From DATCMH01 sp036563505 (GTDB taxonomy: Bacteria > Pseudomonadota > Alphaproteobacteria > Rhizobiales > Beijerinckiaceae): DNA of 64,000 nt. The position numbers and the translations under genes are program-made. The notes under the pieces are model-generated. The model was given only the letters and a program-made list of their open reading frames with translations, was not told where the DNA came from and made no database searches. Positions 1 to 9,739 of this stretch are shown one piece after another. Where the stretch lies: positions 124,001 to 188,000 of the forward strand of contig DATCMH010000009.1 in NCBI GenBank assembly GCA_036563505.1. Direction: 5' to 3'. Positions within the stretch are counted from its first letter, which is position 1, and the number at the start of each line of letters is the position of its first letter.

Positions 1-2
1 CG

Positions 3-158
3 CGAAAGCATCTGGCGGCCTACGCCGATCATGCCGCCGCAGCCGGCGCCGGCCTTCCCGGGGCGGAGCGGCTCGCGTTGGTCACCTCAGACGACCCGCG
101 CCAGGTTACGACGCTGTTGCGCCGGGCCTTCGCGCCTCGCCTCGCAGATGCCGCATGA
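3..158 (+). CDS. dusB: tRNA-dihydrouridine synthase, C-terminal end (partial)
   Basis: An open frame enters from the left edge and ends at TGA 156-158, giving about 51 residues rich in Ala and Arg (starts RKHLAAYADHAA). Its stop overlaps the ntrB start in an ATGA arrangement. In many Rhizobiales the gene before ntrB is dusB/nifR3, the flavin-dependent enzyme that reduces uridine in tRNA D-loops, and the RKHLAWY-like opening fits the C-terminal helical tail of that family. No catalytic part is visible, so the name rests on this tail and on the conserved position. Confidence 0.6.
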   Translation, partial: RKHLAAYADHAAAAGAGLPGAERLALVTSDDPRQVTTLLRRAFAPRLADAA

Positions 159-1243
159 CGGCAGGCGACATCGTCCTGAACGCCCTGCCGCTCCCGGTGG
201 TCACGGTCGGCCGCGACGGGCAGATCAACCACGCCAACACCGCGGCGGAAGCCTTCTTCGAGACCAGCCTTCGGGTGCTGCAGCGGCAGCGCCTGCGCGA
301 CATCCTACCCTTCGGCTCGCCGGTCGTCGCCCTCGTCGACGAGGTGCGCCGTCGAGGCGGCAGCGTGAGCGAGTACCGGATCGACATCGGGACGCCGCGC
401 ATCGGGGCGGAACGCATCGTCGACGTCTTCGCGACCGCCGTGCCGGAGCCGGACGACGCCGTCGTGCTCATGCTCCAAGAACGCACCATCGCCGACAAGA
501 TGGATCGTCAGCTCACGCATCGCGGGGCGGCGCGCTCGATTACGGCGCTCGGCGCCATGCTGGCGCACGAGATCAAAAACCCTCTCTCAGGGATCCGCGG
601 CGCGGCGCAACTCCTCGAGCAATCGGCCAGCGAGGAGGATCGCCTTCTCACGCGCCTGATCTGCGACGAGGCCGACCGGATCGTAAAGATCGTCGAGCGG
701 ATGGAGCTCTTCGGCGACGAGCGACCGAGCGAGCGCGGCCCGGTGAACGTGCACGGGGTGCTCGACCACGTGAAGCGCCTGGCGCAGTCGGGTTTCGCCC
801 GTCACATCCGCTTCGTCGAGGCCTACGATCCTTCGTTGCCTCCGGTCATCGGCAGCCGCGACCAGCTCGTTCAAGTCATGCTGAACCTCGTCAAGAACGC
901 CGCCGAGGCGATCGGGGAGGATGCCCTGGACGGCGAGATCACGCTCGCCACGTCGTTTCGCACCGGCATCCGTCTCCAGGTGCCGGGCTCCCGCGAGCGG
1001 GTGAGCCTGCCGATCGAGCTCAGCGTGCGCGACAACGGGCCAGGCGTGCCGGCCGACCTTCTGCCGGACCTCTTCGACCCCTTTGTCACGACCAAGGCCC
1101 AAGGATCTGGCCTCGGACTTGCCTTGGTCGCGAAGATCGTCGGCGACCACGGCGGCATCGTCGAGTGCGATCCGGCCCCGCGGCGCACGACGTTCAGCGT
1201 TCGCATGCCGATGTACAGCGCCCGGGACGGCCGGGGTTCGTGA
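155..1243 (+). CDS. ntrB: Nitrogen regulation sensor histidine kinase NtrB
   Basis: A 362-residue cytoplasmic histidine kinase with no membrane segment. An N-terminal PAS-like region (about 5-115) precedes the H-box HEIKNPLSGIRGAAQ with the phospho-accepting His at 138. Further on are the N-box LNLVKNAAEAIG and the glycine boxes DNGPGVP and SGLGLALVAKI. This is the NtrB/GlnL family, which phosphorylates or dephosphorylates NtrC under control of PII protein. The start overlaps the upstream stop by 4 bp, and ntrC begins 20 bp after its stop, so the two are co-transcribed. Length and domain order are normal for the family. Confidence 0.95.
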   Translation: MTAGDIVLNALPLPVVTVGRDGQINHANTAAEAFFETSLRVLQRQRLRDILPFGSPVVALVDEVRRRGGSVSEYRIDIGTPRIGAERIVDVFATAVPEPDDAVVLMLQERTIADKMDRQLTHRGAARSITALGAMLAHEIKNPLSGIRGAAQLLEQSASEEDRLLTRLICDEADRIVKIVERMELFGDERPSERGPVNVHGVLDHVKRLAQSGFARHIRFVEAYDPSLPPVIGSRDQLVQVMLNLVKNAAEAIGEDALDGEITLATSFRTGIRLQVPGSRERVSLPIELSVRDNGPGVPADLLPDLFDPFVTTKAQGSGLGLALVAKIVGDHGGIVECDPAPRRTTFSVRMPMYSARDGRGS

Positions 1244-1262
1244 GATCGACCTAGGGTATCCG

Positions 1263-2711
<1,449 letters not shown>

Positions 2712-2753
2712 TCGGCGGCCCTGGACGACTCAAGGCCGGTTGTAATATTTCAG

Positions 2754-2767
2754 CCACACTGTTGTGG
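2754..2767. promoter_or_regulatory. Short dyad at the ntrY start
   Basis: A perfect inverted repeat, CCACA-CTGT-TGTGG, covers 2754-2767 in the 52-bp gap between ntrC and ntrY, next to an AT-rich stretch (TTGTAATATTTCA) that stands out from the local base composition. It overlaps the first possible ntrY start codon (GTG 2764). It could be an operator for a separate ntrYX promoter. Function is inferred only. Confidence 0.35.
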
Positions 2768-5073
2768 TGACGCACCAGCCTAAGACGGCCGATCTCCAGC
2801 CGGGGTCGGCGGCGCGTTCGGGGCGATTCTTGACAACCATCATGCCTGAGCAGGCGCGCGCGCCGGCCGTCGACGACACGGACCAGCGCGGGCCAGGGTG
2901 GCTTGGCACCTTTGCGGTCACAGCGGCGCTCACCTCGGCGCTCGCCACCTTCCTAGTGCTGGCCGGCCTGACGCAGATCCTGCCGACCCACGACGTCGTC
3001 GTCTGGGCGCTCCTGATCAACGGCGCGCTGGTTCTCATCCTCCTCGGCGTCGTCGCTCGGGAGACACGCCGGCTCGTTCGGGCCCGGCGTCTGCGCACGG
3101 CAGCGGCCGGGCTGCACGTGCGAATCGTTGGCCTGTTCAGCCTCATCGCGACCTTGCCGGCGATCCTCGTCGCTGTGGTCGCCATGCTGACCCTCGAGCG
3201 CGGTCTCGACCCCTGGTTCACCGGCGCCCTCAAGGAGTTGATGGGCAACACCGCCGAGATCGCACGCAGTTATCAGGGTGCACAGTGCCAGGGGCTCGCC
3301 CGGGAAACGCAGCTCATGGCGGCGGACCTCAACCGCGCCAAGGTGCTCTTCGACGCGGATCGCGGGATCTTTCGCGATTTCATGACCTCGCGAGCGCTGT
3401 TCCTCGGCTTTCGCGTCGCCATGATCGTCGAGGCGGACGGCACCGTGGTGGAGCGGGTCGATCCGCGGCCGATCGAGGATTTCACGCCCCCGCGCGCCGA
3501 AGAGCTTCGTAACGCCGGCGACAAGGACGCGATCTGCCTCATCCCCAGAAGCGGCAGCGTGTTCCGGGCCGCTTTGAAGCTCCCGGCCCATAACGGCCGC
3601 ATCCTGTTCGTCGCGCGGCCCGTCGATCCGCAGGCGGTCGAGTTCCCGGCGATCGCTGAAGCCGGGGTCGCCTACTACCAGATCCTGGAGCAGAAGAAGG
3701 CCGGCGTGCAGTTCGCCTTCGCGCTCATGTTCGCCCTCGTCGCCCTCATCGTCCTGCTCTCGGCCATCTGGTTCGGGCTGAACTTCGCCAACCGCCTGGT
3801 CGCGCCGATCCGGCGCCTGATCCACGCGACGGACCAAGTCGGGACGGGCAACTTCTACGTCCAGGTGCCGGTCCGGAACGGCGAGGGCGACCTCGCCCAT
3901 CTCGGCGAGACCTTCAACAAGATGACCTCGGAGCTCCGCCGCCAGCACGACGGCATCGCCGCCGCGAACGATCTTATCGACCGGCGCCGACGCTTCACGG
4001 AAGCGGTGCTGTCCGGAGTGTCCGCCGGCGTGATCGGCATCGACGCCTGCGACCGGATCACGATCGTCAACCCGTCGGCCGAGGCGCTCCTCGCCCTTCG
4101 CCGCGACGCCGTGCTGGGCCAGCCCGTTCTGGAGGTTGTCCCGGAACTCCAGGACATGCTCGTCGAGGCCCGAGGCGGGCGGCATCGCCTCGTGCAGCGG
4201 CAAGTGAGCGTGCGGCGCGACGAGCGCGAGCGCACGTTGAACGTCCGCGTGACGAGCGAGCATTCCGGCTCCGAGGAGCACGGACTCGTGGTCACGCTCG
4301 ACGACCTCACCAACCTCATCGCCGCCCAGCGCACCTCCGCCTGGGCGGACGTGGCGCGGCGCATCGCCCACGAGATCAAGAACCCGCTCACCCCGATCCA
4401 GCTCTCCGCCGAGCGGATCCGCCGCAAGTACGGGAAGGTGATCACCGCCGATCGGGAGATCTTCGAGCAGTGCACGGACACGATCGTGCGCCAGGTCGAC
4501 GACATCAAGCGCATGGTGGACGAGTTCTCGTCATTCGCCCGCATGCCCAAGCCCACGATCGACAACGACGACGTCGCGGCGAACGTCCGCCAGGTGGTCT
4601 TCATGATGCGGATCGCCCATCCCGACATCGCCTTCACCGACGATTTCCCACCCGATCCGCTCGTCGTGCCGTTCGATCGTCGGCTCCTGTCGCAGGCGGT
4701 GACCAACATCGTGAAGAACGCCACGGAGGCCGTGGCCGCCGTGCCCGAGGCGGAGCGCGGACCGGGCGCCATCCACGTGTCCGTCCGGGAGGAGGGGGCC
4801 GACATCATCGCCATCGAAGTCACCGACAACGGCAAGGGCTTCCCGGTGGAGAACCGCCAGCGGCTGCTCGAGCCCTACATGACGACGCGCGACGGCGGGA
4901 CCGGCCTCGGCCTCGCCATCGTCAGCAAGATCCTCGAGGACCACGGCGGCGGCATCGAGCTCCTCGACAACCCGACGGGGCGGGGAGGACGCGTCAGGAT
5001 GTGGATTTCGAGAACCAACGAGGCCGCGACGGTGGCGGACGCCGCGCCCAAGCTGCATAGGACGGGGTCATGA
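2764..5073 (+). CDS. ntrY: Membrane sensor histidine kinase NtrY
   Basis: Up to 769 residues. Three hydrophobic segments lie in the N-terminal part (near 47-72, 77-98 and 120-143), followed by a periplasmic-like domain and a fourth segment (FAFALMFALVALIVLLSAIWF) that leads into a HAMP linker. A PAS domain, the H-box HEIKNPLTPIQLSAERIRRKY (His near 536), an N-box NIVKNATEAVA and G-boxes DNGKGFP and GTGLGLAIVSKI follow. It pairs with NtrX, its gene overlapping by 4 bp. The start is uncertain: GTG 2764 gives family-typical length, while ATG 2842 would give 743 residues; neither has a clear ribosome site. NtrYX pairs respond to nitrogen status or redox in several alphaproteobacteria. Confidence 0.93.
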   Translation: MVTHQPKTADLQPGSAARSGRFLTTIMPEQARAPAVDDTDQRGPGWLGTFAVTAALTSALATFLVLAGLTQILPTHDVVVWALLINGALVLILLGVVARETRRLVRARRLRTAAAGLHVRIVGLFSLIATLPAILVAVVAMLTLERGLDPWFTGALKELMGNTAEIARSYQGAQCQGLARETQLMAADLNRAKVLFDADRGIFRDFMTSRALFLGFRVAMIVEADGTVVERVDPRPIEDFTPPRAEELRNAGDKDAICLIPRSGSVFRAALKLPAHNGRILFVARPVDPQAVEFPAIAEAGVAYYQILEQKKAGVQFAFALMFALVALIVLLSAIWFGLNFANRLVAPIRRLIHATDQVGTGNFYVQVPVRNGEGDLAHLGETFNKMTSELRRQHDGIAAANDLIDRRRRFTEAVLSGVSAGVIGIDACDRITIVNPSAEALLALRRDAVLGQPVLEVVPELQDMLVEARGGRHRLVQRQVSVRRDERERTLNVRVTSEHSGSEEHGLVVTLDDLTNLIAAQRTSAWADVARRIAHEIKNPLTPIQLSAERIRRKYGKVITADREIFEQCTDTIVRQVDDIKRMVDEFSSFARMPKPTIDNDDVAANVRQVVFMMRIAHPDIAFTDDFPPDPLVVPFDRRLLSQAVTNIVKNATEAVAAVPEAERGPGAIHVSVREEGADIIAIEVTDNGKGFPVENRQRLLEPYMTTRDGGTGLGLAIVSKILEDHGGGIELLDNPTGRGGRVRMWISRTNEAATVADAAPKLHRTGS

Positions 5074-6440
5074 GCGCCGACATTCTCATCGTCGACGACG
5101 AAGCGGACATCCGCGACCTGGTTGCCGGGATCCTGGAGGACGAAGGCCACCGCACCCGCACGGCCGGCAGCTCCGACGAGGCGCTCGCCGCCATCGAGGC
5201 GCGCCGCCCACACCTCGTCTTCCTCGATATCTGGCTCCAAGGCAGCCGCCTCGACGGACTCCAGGTGCTCGACCTCGCGAAGGCTCAGCATCCTGACCTA
5301 CCGGTGGTGATGATCTCGGGCCACGGCAACATCGAAACGGCGGTCTCCGCCATCCGGGCCGGCGCCTACGATTTCATCGAGAAGCCGTTCAAGGCGGACC
5401 GGCTCGTTCTGGTCGCCGAGCGGGCCCTCGAAGCGTCGCGGCTCAAGCGCGAGGTGCGGGACCTGAAGGCGCGCTCCGTTCAGGCGAGCCGGATCGCCGG
5501 CCATTCGCCGGCCGTGAATGCGCTTCGTCAGACAGTGGAACGGGTCGCCCCGACCAACGCGCGCGTGCTGATCACCGGAGCCCCCGGCGTCGGCAAGGAG
5601 CTCGCCGCCCGGACCCTGCACGCGCTCTCGAGCCGCGCCAGCGGCCCCTTCGTGGTGATCAACGCGGCGACGATCACGCCTGAGACGATGGAGGCGGAGC
5701 TCTTCGGCGTCGAAGCGGCGGAGGGCAGGGGACGCCGGGTCGGTGCGCTCGAGGAGGCGCACGGCGGCACGCTCTACATCGACGAGATCGCGGACATGCC
5801 GCGGGAGACCCAGAATCGCATCCTGCGCGTTCTCGTCGACCAGAACTTCCAGCGGGTCGGCGGGACCACCCGCGTCCACGTCGACGTGCGCATCATCTCG
5901 TCCTCGAGCCGTGACCTCACCCAAGAGATCGCGAGCGGACGCTTCCGCGAGGACCTCTTCCATCGGCTCGGCGTCGTTCCGATCCGGGTTCCGGCCCTCT
6001 CCGAGCGCCGGGAGGACATCCCCGAGCTGATCGGCTTCTTCATGGAGCAGATCTCGGCCGCCACCGGCCTGCCGTTGCGCGTCATCGCCGACGACGCCAT
6101 GGCGGTGCTGCAGTCGCATGACTGGCCCGGCAACGTCCGGCAGCTGCGCAACAACGTCGAGCGGCTCATGATCCTGACGGGCGGCGAGACGGGTCAGCCG
6201 ATCACGGCGGAGATGCTGCCGAGCGATGTCGGCGCCCTCGTGCCGACAACGCCGAACGGGTCGGGGGGCGAGAAGCTGATGAGCCTGCCCTTGCGCGACG
6301 CGCGCGAGATCTTCGAGCGCGAATACCTGATGGCGCAGATCGCGCGCTTCTCCGGCAACATCTCGCGGACGGCCGAATTCATCGGCATGGAGCGCTCAGC
6401 CTTGCATCGCAAGTTAAAGTCTTTGTCGATCGGCGGGTAA
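5070..6440 (+). CDS. ntrX: Response regulator NtrX (AAA+ domain without GAFTGA loop)
   Basis: A 456-residue NtrC-family protein whose ATG overlaps the ntrY stop (ATGA). The receiver has Asp53 (FLDIWL) and Lys105; the AAA+ domain has a Walker A of the form GAPGVGKE (170-177) and the Fis-type HTH is at the C-terminus (GNISRTAEFIGMERSALHRKL). Where NtrC has GAFTGA, this protein reads LFGVEAAEGRGRRVGALEEA (211-230), so the sigma-54 contact loop is gone. That is typical of alphaproteobacterial NtrX and suggests it acts as a DNA-binding regulator of sigma-70 promoters rather than as a sigma-54 activator. Confidence 0.95.
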   Translation: MSADILIVDDEADIRDLVAGILEDEGHRTRTAGSSDEALAAIEARRPHLVFLDIWLQGSRLDGLQVLDLAKAQHPDLPVVMISGHGNIETAVSAIRAGAYDFIEKPFKADRLVLVAERALEASRLKREVRDLKARSVQASRIAGHSPAVNALRQTVERVAPTNARVLITGAPGVGKELAARTLHALSSRASGPFVVINAATITPETMEAELFGVEAAEGRGRRVGALEEAHGGTLYIDEIADMPRETQNRILRVLVDQNFQRVGGTTRVHVDVRIISSSSRDLTQEIASGRFREDLFHRLGVVPIRVPALSERREDIPELIGFFMEQISAATGLPLRVIADDAMAVLQSHDWPGNVRQLRNNVERLMILTGGETGQPITAEMLPSDVGALVPTTPNGSGGEKLMSLPLRDAREIFEREYLMAQIARFSGNISRTAEFIGMERSALHRKLKSLSIGG

Positions 6441-6607
6441 GCACCTCGGTCTTCCGCACGGGAAAGATCGGAAACGCCGCCGTTTGCACTTGCGAAACGC
6501 CAGGCTTCACCGTGTAATGGCGCGCCGGTCCGGGTATTGTGCCCAGATTGAACAACAAAGGGCAGGCCGACCAAAACCGGCGGCGGCGGTCCAACGAGGC
6601 ACTTTCG

Positions 6608-6862
6608 ATGGCGGGCGAACGCGCTCAAAACCTGCAGGACACGTTTCTCAATCATGTCCGCAAGAACAAGATCCCGCTCACGATCTTCCTGGTGAATGGC
6701 GTCAAATTGCAGGGCGTCGTGACCTGGTTCGACAATTTCTGCGTGCTGCTGCGCCGGGACGGGCATTCCCAGCTCGTCTACAAGCACGCGATCTCGACAA
6801 TCATGCCAGGTCACCCCGTGCAGTTGTTCGAGCAGGGCGAAGAAGCCGTCGAGAAGGTCTGA
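6608..6862 (+). CDS. hfq: RNA chaperone Hfq
   Basis: An 84-residue protein from ATG 6608; a GAGG at 6596-6599 lies 8 bp upstream, which decides this start over upstream in-frame codons. It contains Sm1 (QDTFLNHVRKNKIPLTIFLVNG, about 9-30) and the Sm2 signature YKHAIST near residue 58, as in all Hfq proteins. It forms a hexameric ring that pairs small RNAs with mRNAs. A 167-bp gap after ntrX probably holds its own promoter. hflX follows after 4 bp, the usual hfq-hflX arrangement. The short acidic tail is normal for alphaproteobacteria. Confidence 0.97.
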   Translation: MAGERAQNLQDTFLNHVRKNKIPLTIFLVNGVKLQGVVTWFDNFCVLLRRDGHSQLVYKHAISTIMPGHPVQLFEQGEEAVEKV

Positions 6863-6866
6863 TGAT

Positions 6867-8285
6867 TTGACCGAACCCCGTATGCCGGGAGAGGACCGGG
6901 TTCAGCGCCTCGCTGAGCCTGAAAAGGACATCGCTTCGGGCACGCGAACCCTCGTGCTCGGGCCTTACCTCACGCGCCAGCGCCGCGGTGGCCCGCGCTC
7001 CGACGGCGGGCCAGCGTCGGCCCGGGCGATCGCGAACCCGCGCTCGCCCGACGCGCGCCTGAGCGAGGCGACCGGCCTTGCCGGCGCGATCGATCTCCAA
7101 GTGACCGACTCGCTGATCGTGCCCTTGGGCACGCTCCGGCCCGCCACCTATCTCGGCAAGGGCAAGGTCGAGGAGTTCACGGGCCGCATCCGCGCCGAGG
7201 AGATCGGCCTCGTGGTGATGGATTGCGCGCTCACGCCCGTGCAGCAGCGCAACCTCGAGAAGGCCTGGGGTGCCAAGGTCATCGACCGCACGGGCTTGAT
7301 CCTTGAGATCTTCGGCCGGCGTGCCCGGACCAAGGAAGGCTCGCTCCAGGTCGAGCTCGCCCACCTGAACTACCAGCGCAGCCGGCTCGTCCGGTCCTGG
7401 ACCCACCTCGAGCGGCAGCGCGGCGGCTTCGGCTTCCTCGGCGGCCCGGGCGAGACCCAGATCGAGGCCGACCGACGGCTGATCCAGGAGCGGATGACGC
7501 GCATCGAGCGCGAGCTTGAAACCGTGACACAGACCCGCGCGCTCCACCGCGCCAGCCGGCGCCGGGTGCCGTACCCGATCGTCGCGCTCGTCGGCTATAC
7601 CAATGCGGGCAAATCGACCCTGTTCAACCGGCTGACGGAAGCAGGCGTGCTCGCCGAGAACATGCTCTTCGCGACGCTCGACCCGACATCCCGCGCCGTC
7701 ACGCTTCCCCACGGCGAAAAGATCATCCTCTCGGACACGGTCGGCTTCATCTCCGACCTGCCGACGATGCTCGTCGCCGCCTTCCGCGCCACGCTCGAGG
7801 ACGTGATCGAGGCCGACGTGCTGCTTCATGTGCGCGACATCGCCCATGCGCAGACCGAGGCCGAGGCCGAGGATGTCCAGCAGGTGCTGCGCGAGATCGG
7901 CATCGAGCCGGGACCGGAGCGGCACATCATCGAGGTCTGGAACAAGAGCGACCTTCTCGCGGACGAGGAACGGGACCGACTCGCGACGCTCAGCGCCGGC
8001 ATGCCCCCGAACGAGCGCCCAGCCTTGATCTCATCGGTGAGCGGGGAGGGGACGGATGCCCTCCTCCGCCGCATCGAGGCGGTCATCGGCGCCGACCGGC
8101 CCGTCTACATCGTGACGATCGAACCGGCGGAGGGCGAGGCGCTCTCCTGGCTTCACCGCGAGGCGGAGGTGCTGGAACGGCGCACCGACGAGGATGGACG
8201 CGTCCATGCCAGCATCCGCGTTGCTCACGAGAAAGAGCCGCGGTTCCTCAGCCGGTTCCCGGGGGCGCGGCGGCGGTCAGCCTGA
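6867..8285 (+). CDS. hflX: Ribosome-associated GTPase HflX
   Basis: A 472-residue GTPase. The likely start is TTG 6867, directly after the hfq stop; ATG 6882 five codons later is the alternative. The N-terminal HflX domain carries the glycine-rich segment and the RRARTKEGSLQVELAHLNYQ region; the G domain has G1 GYTNAGKSTLFN, G3 DTVGF and G4 NKSD. HflX splits stalled 70S ribosomes under stress. Co-transcription with hfq is expected from the 4-bp spacing. Its last 9 bases overlap the 3' end of the convergent mazG. Confidence 0.95.
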   Translation: MTEPRMPGEDRVQRLAEPEKDIASGTRTLVLGPYLTRQRRGGPRSDGGPASARAIANPRSPDARLSEATGLAGAIDLQVTDSLIVPLGTLRPATYLGKGKVEEFTGRIRAEEIGLVVMDCALTPVQQRNLEKAWGAKVIDRTGLILEIFGRRARTKEGSLQVELAHLNYQRSRLVRSWTHLERQRGGFGFLGGPGETQIEADRRLIQERMTRIERELETVTQTRALHRASRRRVPYPIVALVGYTNAGKSTLFNRLTEAGVLAENMLFATLDPTSRAVTLPHGEKIILSDTVGFISDLPTMLVAAFRATLEDVIEADVLLHVRDIAHAQTEAEAEDVQQVLREIGIEPGPERHIIEVWNKSDLLADEERDRLATLSAGMPPNERPALISSVSGEGTDALLRRIEAVIGADRPVYIVTIEPAEGEALSWLHREAEVLERRTDEDGRVHASIRVAHEKEPRFLSRFPGARRRSA

Positions 8286-9092
8286 GGCGCGCTCGCGCTC
8301 TTTCGCCTTGACCCAGAGCGCCTCCATCTCGTCGAGGGTTGCGTCCTGCAGGCTGCGGCCGCGCTCCGCGAGGCCGGCTTCAATCGCGGCGAAGCGGCGT
8401 TGGAACTTCGCATTCGTTCCGCGCAAGGCCGCCTCGGGATCGATCCCGGTATGGCGCGCGAGGTTGGCTGCAGCGAACAGGAGATCGCCGAGCTCATCCT
8501 GAACCGCCTCCGGTGCCCCCGCGTCGAGGGCCGCTTCGAGCTCGTCCAGCTCCTCACGGATCTTGGCTACGACTTGGCGCGGGTCGTCCCAGTCAAAGCC
8601 AACGGTGGCTGCGCGCGTCGTGAGCTTCACGGCCCGAGTCAGTGCCGGGAAGCCGGCCGGAACGTCAGATAGGAGGCTTGCCGGCGCTGACACACCGCGT
8701 GCTGCGCGCTCAGCCTTTTCCGCGGATTTGATCTCGTCCCAGAGCGCCTTGACAGCTTCGCGAGCAAGGTGCCGGGCCTCACCGAACACGTGCGGATGCC
8801 GCCGGATCAGCTTCGCCGTGATCGCCTCGACGACGTCGCCGAAAGCGAACGCGCCTTGCTCCTCGGCCATGCGGGCGTGAAACACCACCTGGAGCAGCAG
8901 GTCGCCGAGTTCATCGCGCAGGTCGTCCAGATCGCCGCGCTCGATCGCATCGGCGACCTCAAAGGCTTCCTCGACCGTGTAGGGCGCGATCGTCGCAAAG
9001 GTCTGGGCCAAGTCCCACGGGCAACCCGTGTCCGGAGCACGCAAGGCCGCCATGAGGGCCAGAAGGTCGGCAATGTCGCGTGAGGGTCGCAT
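8277..9092 (-). CDS. mazG: Nucleoside triphosphate pyrophosphohydrolase MazG
   Basis: A 271-residue two-domain MazG. The first domain has the hallmark CPWDLAQTF, the helix EEAFEVADAIERGD and the metal-binding EVDDLxEELGD-like stretch DLRDELGDLLLQVVFHA. The second copy repeats it as ELDELEAALD...VQDELGDLLFAAANLARH. It hydrolyses NTPs and non-canonical nucleotides to the monophosphate. The gene converges on hflX with a 9-bp overlap. The 228-bp upstream gap contains an AT-rich dyad (see separate entry). Confidence 0.95.
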   Translation of the reverse strand: MRPSRDIADLLALMAALRAPDTGCPWDLAQTFATIAPYTVEEAFEVADAIERGDLDDLRDELGDLLLQVVFHARMAEEQGAFAFGDVVEAITAKLIRRHPHVFGEARHLAREAVKALWDEIKSAEKAERAARGVSAPASLLSDVPAGFPALTRAVKLTTRAATVGFDWDDPRQVVAKIREELDELEAALDAGAPEAVQDELGDLLFAAANLARHTGIDPEAALRGTNAKFQRRFAAIEAGLAERGRSLQDATLDEMEALWVKAKERERASG

Positions 9093-9222
9093 GGGCAGGG
9101 GTCCGAGACGATTGCGCGTCTATAGCGAAGCGACCGTCGGCCCAGAAGAGCCGTCGAGTGAAGGGCCGAGGCACCGTTTCAGCTCGGAAGACGGCCCCAC
9201 CCACGTCCTTATCCGGATTTCG

Positions 9223-9238
9223 CATAAGATACATTATG
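9223..9238. promoter_or_regulatory. AT-rich dyad upstream of mazG
   Basis: CATAA-GATACA-TTATG forms a 5-bp inverted repeat inside a conspicuously AT-rich island (about 9210-9247) with a further CATAAG at 9243. It lies 130 bp before the mazG start and after the SET gene stop. A promoter or operator for mazG is the simplest reading; the cognate factor is unknown. Confidence 0.3.
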
Positions 9239-9320
9239 GAACATAAGTGAGCGTCATCGATGTCCGCGCGGGTCGGGCTGCCGTCAGCCTCCGTGTTGGG
9301 CAGCGATGATACCCACTTTC

Positions 9321-9707
9321 TCAGAACACGGCTCCGTTCTGACGGACGGCGTCGCAGATCGTCCGATAGTCCGAGGTCAGCTCGGTGCCGGCAGGCCAAT
9401 CGGCGCTGGCATGGTCCTCGCCGAACGCGATGGCGTTCGAGACGGTCGTCGGCGTGTCCGAGTGGTTGAAGTATCGCCCGTTGTCGCCGCACAGAACGAA
9501 GAGCCCCGCGCTCTCGTGCCAGGTCGAGTAGATTCGGAGATAGGCCTGCATGTGCTCCGGCAGCGTCTCGATCTCGTGGGGCGTGTAGACGCGATCGATC
9601 CGGCCGTCGAAGCGCCAGATGAGATCGCCGCGGCGCACGGGCTGGCGCAGGAAGACCCCGAGCCCGTGGATCGCGCTCGGCTTCAGCTCGGTATCGACCA
9701 TCATCAT
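9321..9707 (-). CDS. Small SET-domain protein
   Basis: Start ATG 9707 is chosen because GGAG stands 7 bp upstream; a longer TTG start at 9743 would overlap the preceding stop. The 128 residues are nearly all SET domain: IHGLGVF at 13-19 (cofactor loop), the NHS motif at 81-83 followed by DTPTT, and GTELTSDY at 107-114. There is no pre-SET or post-SET cysteine cluster. SET proteins transfer methyl groups from S-adenosylmethionine to lysine in proteins. No histone-like target is nearby, but the gene is the last of a tightly packed run behind the ATP-grasp gene. The substrate is unknown. Confidence 0.82.
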   Translation of the reverse strand: MMMVDTELKPSAIHGLGVFLRQPVRRGDLIWRFDGRIDRVYTPHEIETLPEHMQAYLRIYSTWHESAGLFVLCGDNGRYFNHSDTPTTVSNAIAFGEDHASADWPAGTELTSDYRTICDAVRQNGAVF

Positions 9708-9739
9708 GGGACAGCTCCAGGAACGCGGTACGGAATGCT

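Noticed and set aside
2904..2915. TGGCAC followed by TTTGC as a sigma-54 promoter
   Set aside because: The spacer is far too short, and it lies inside ntrY.
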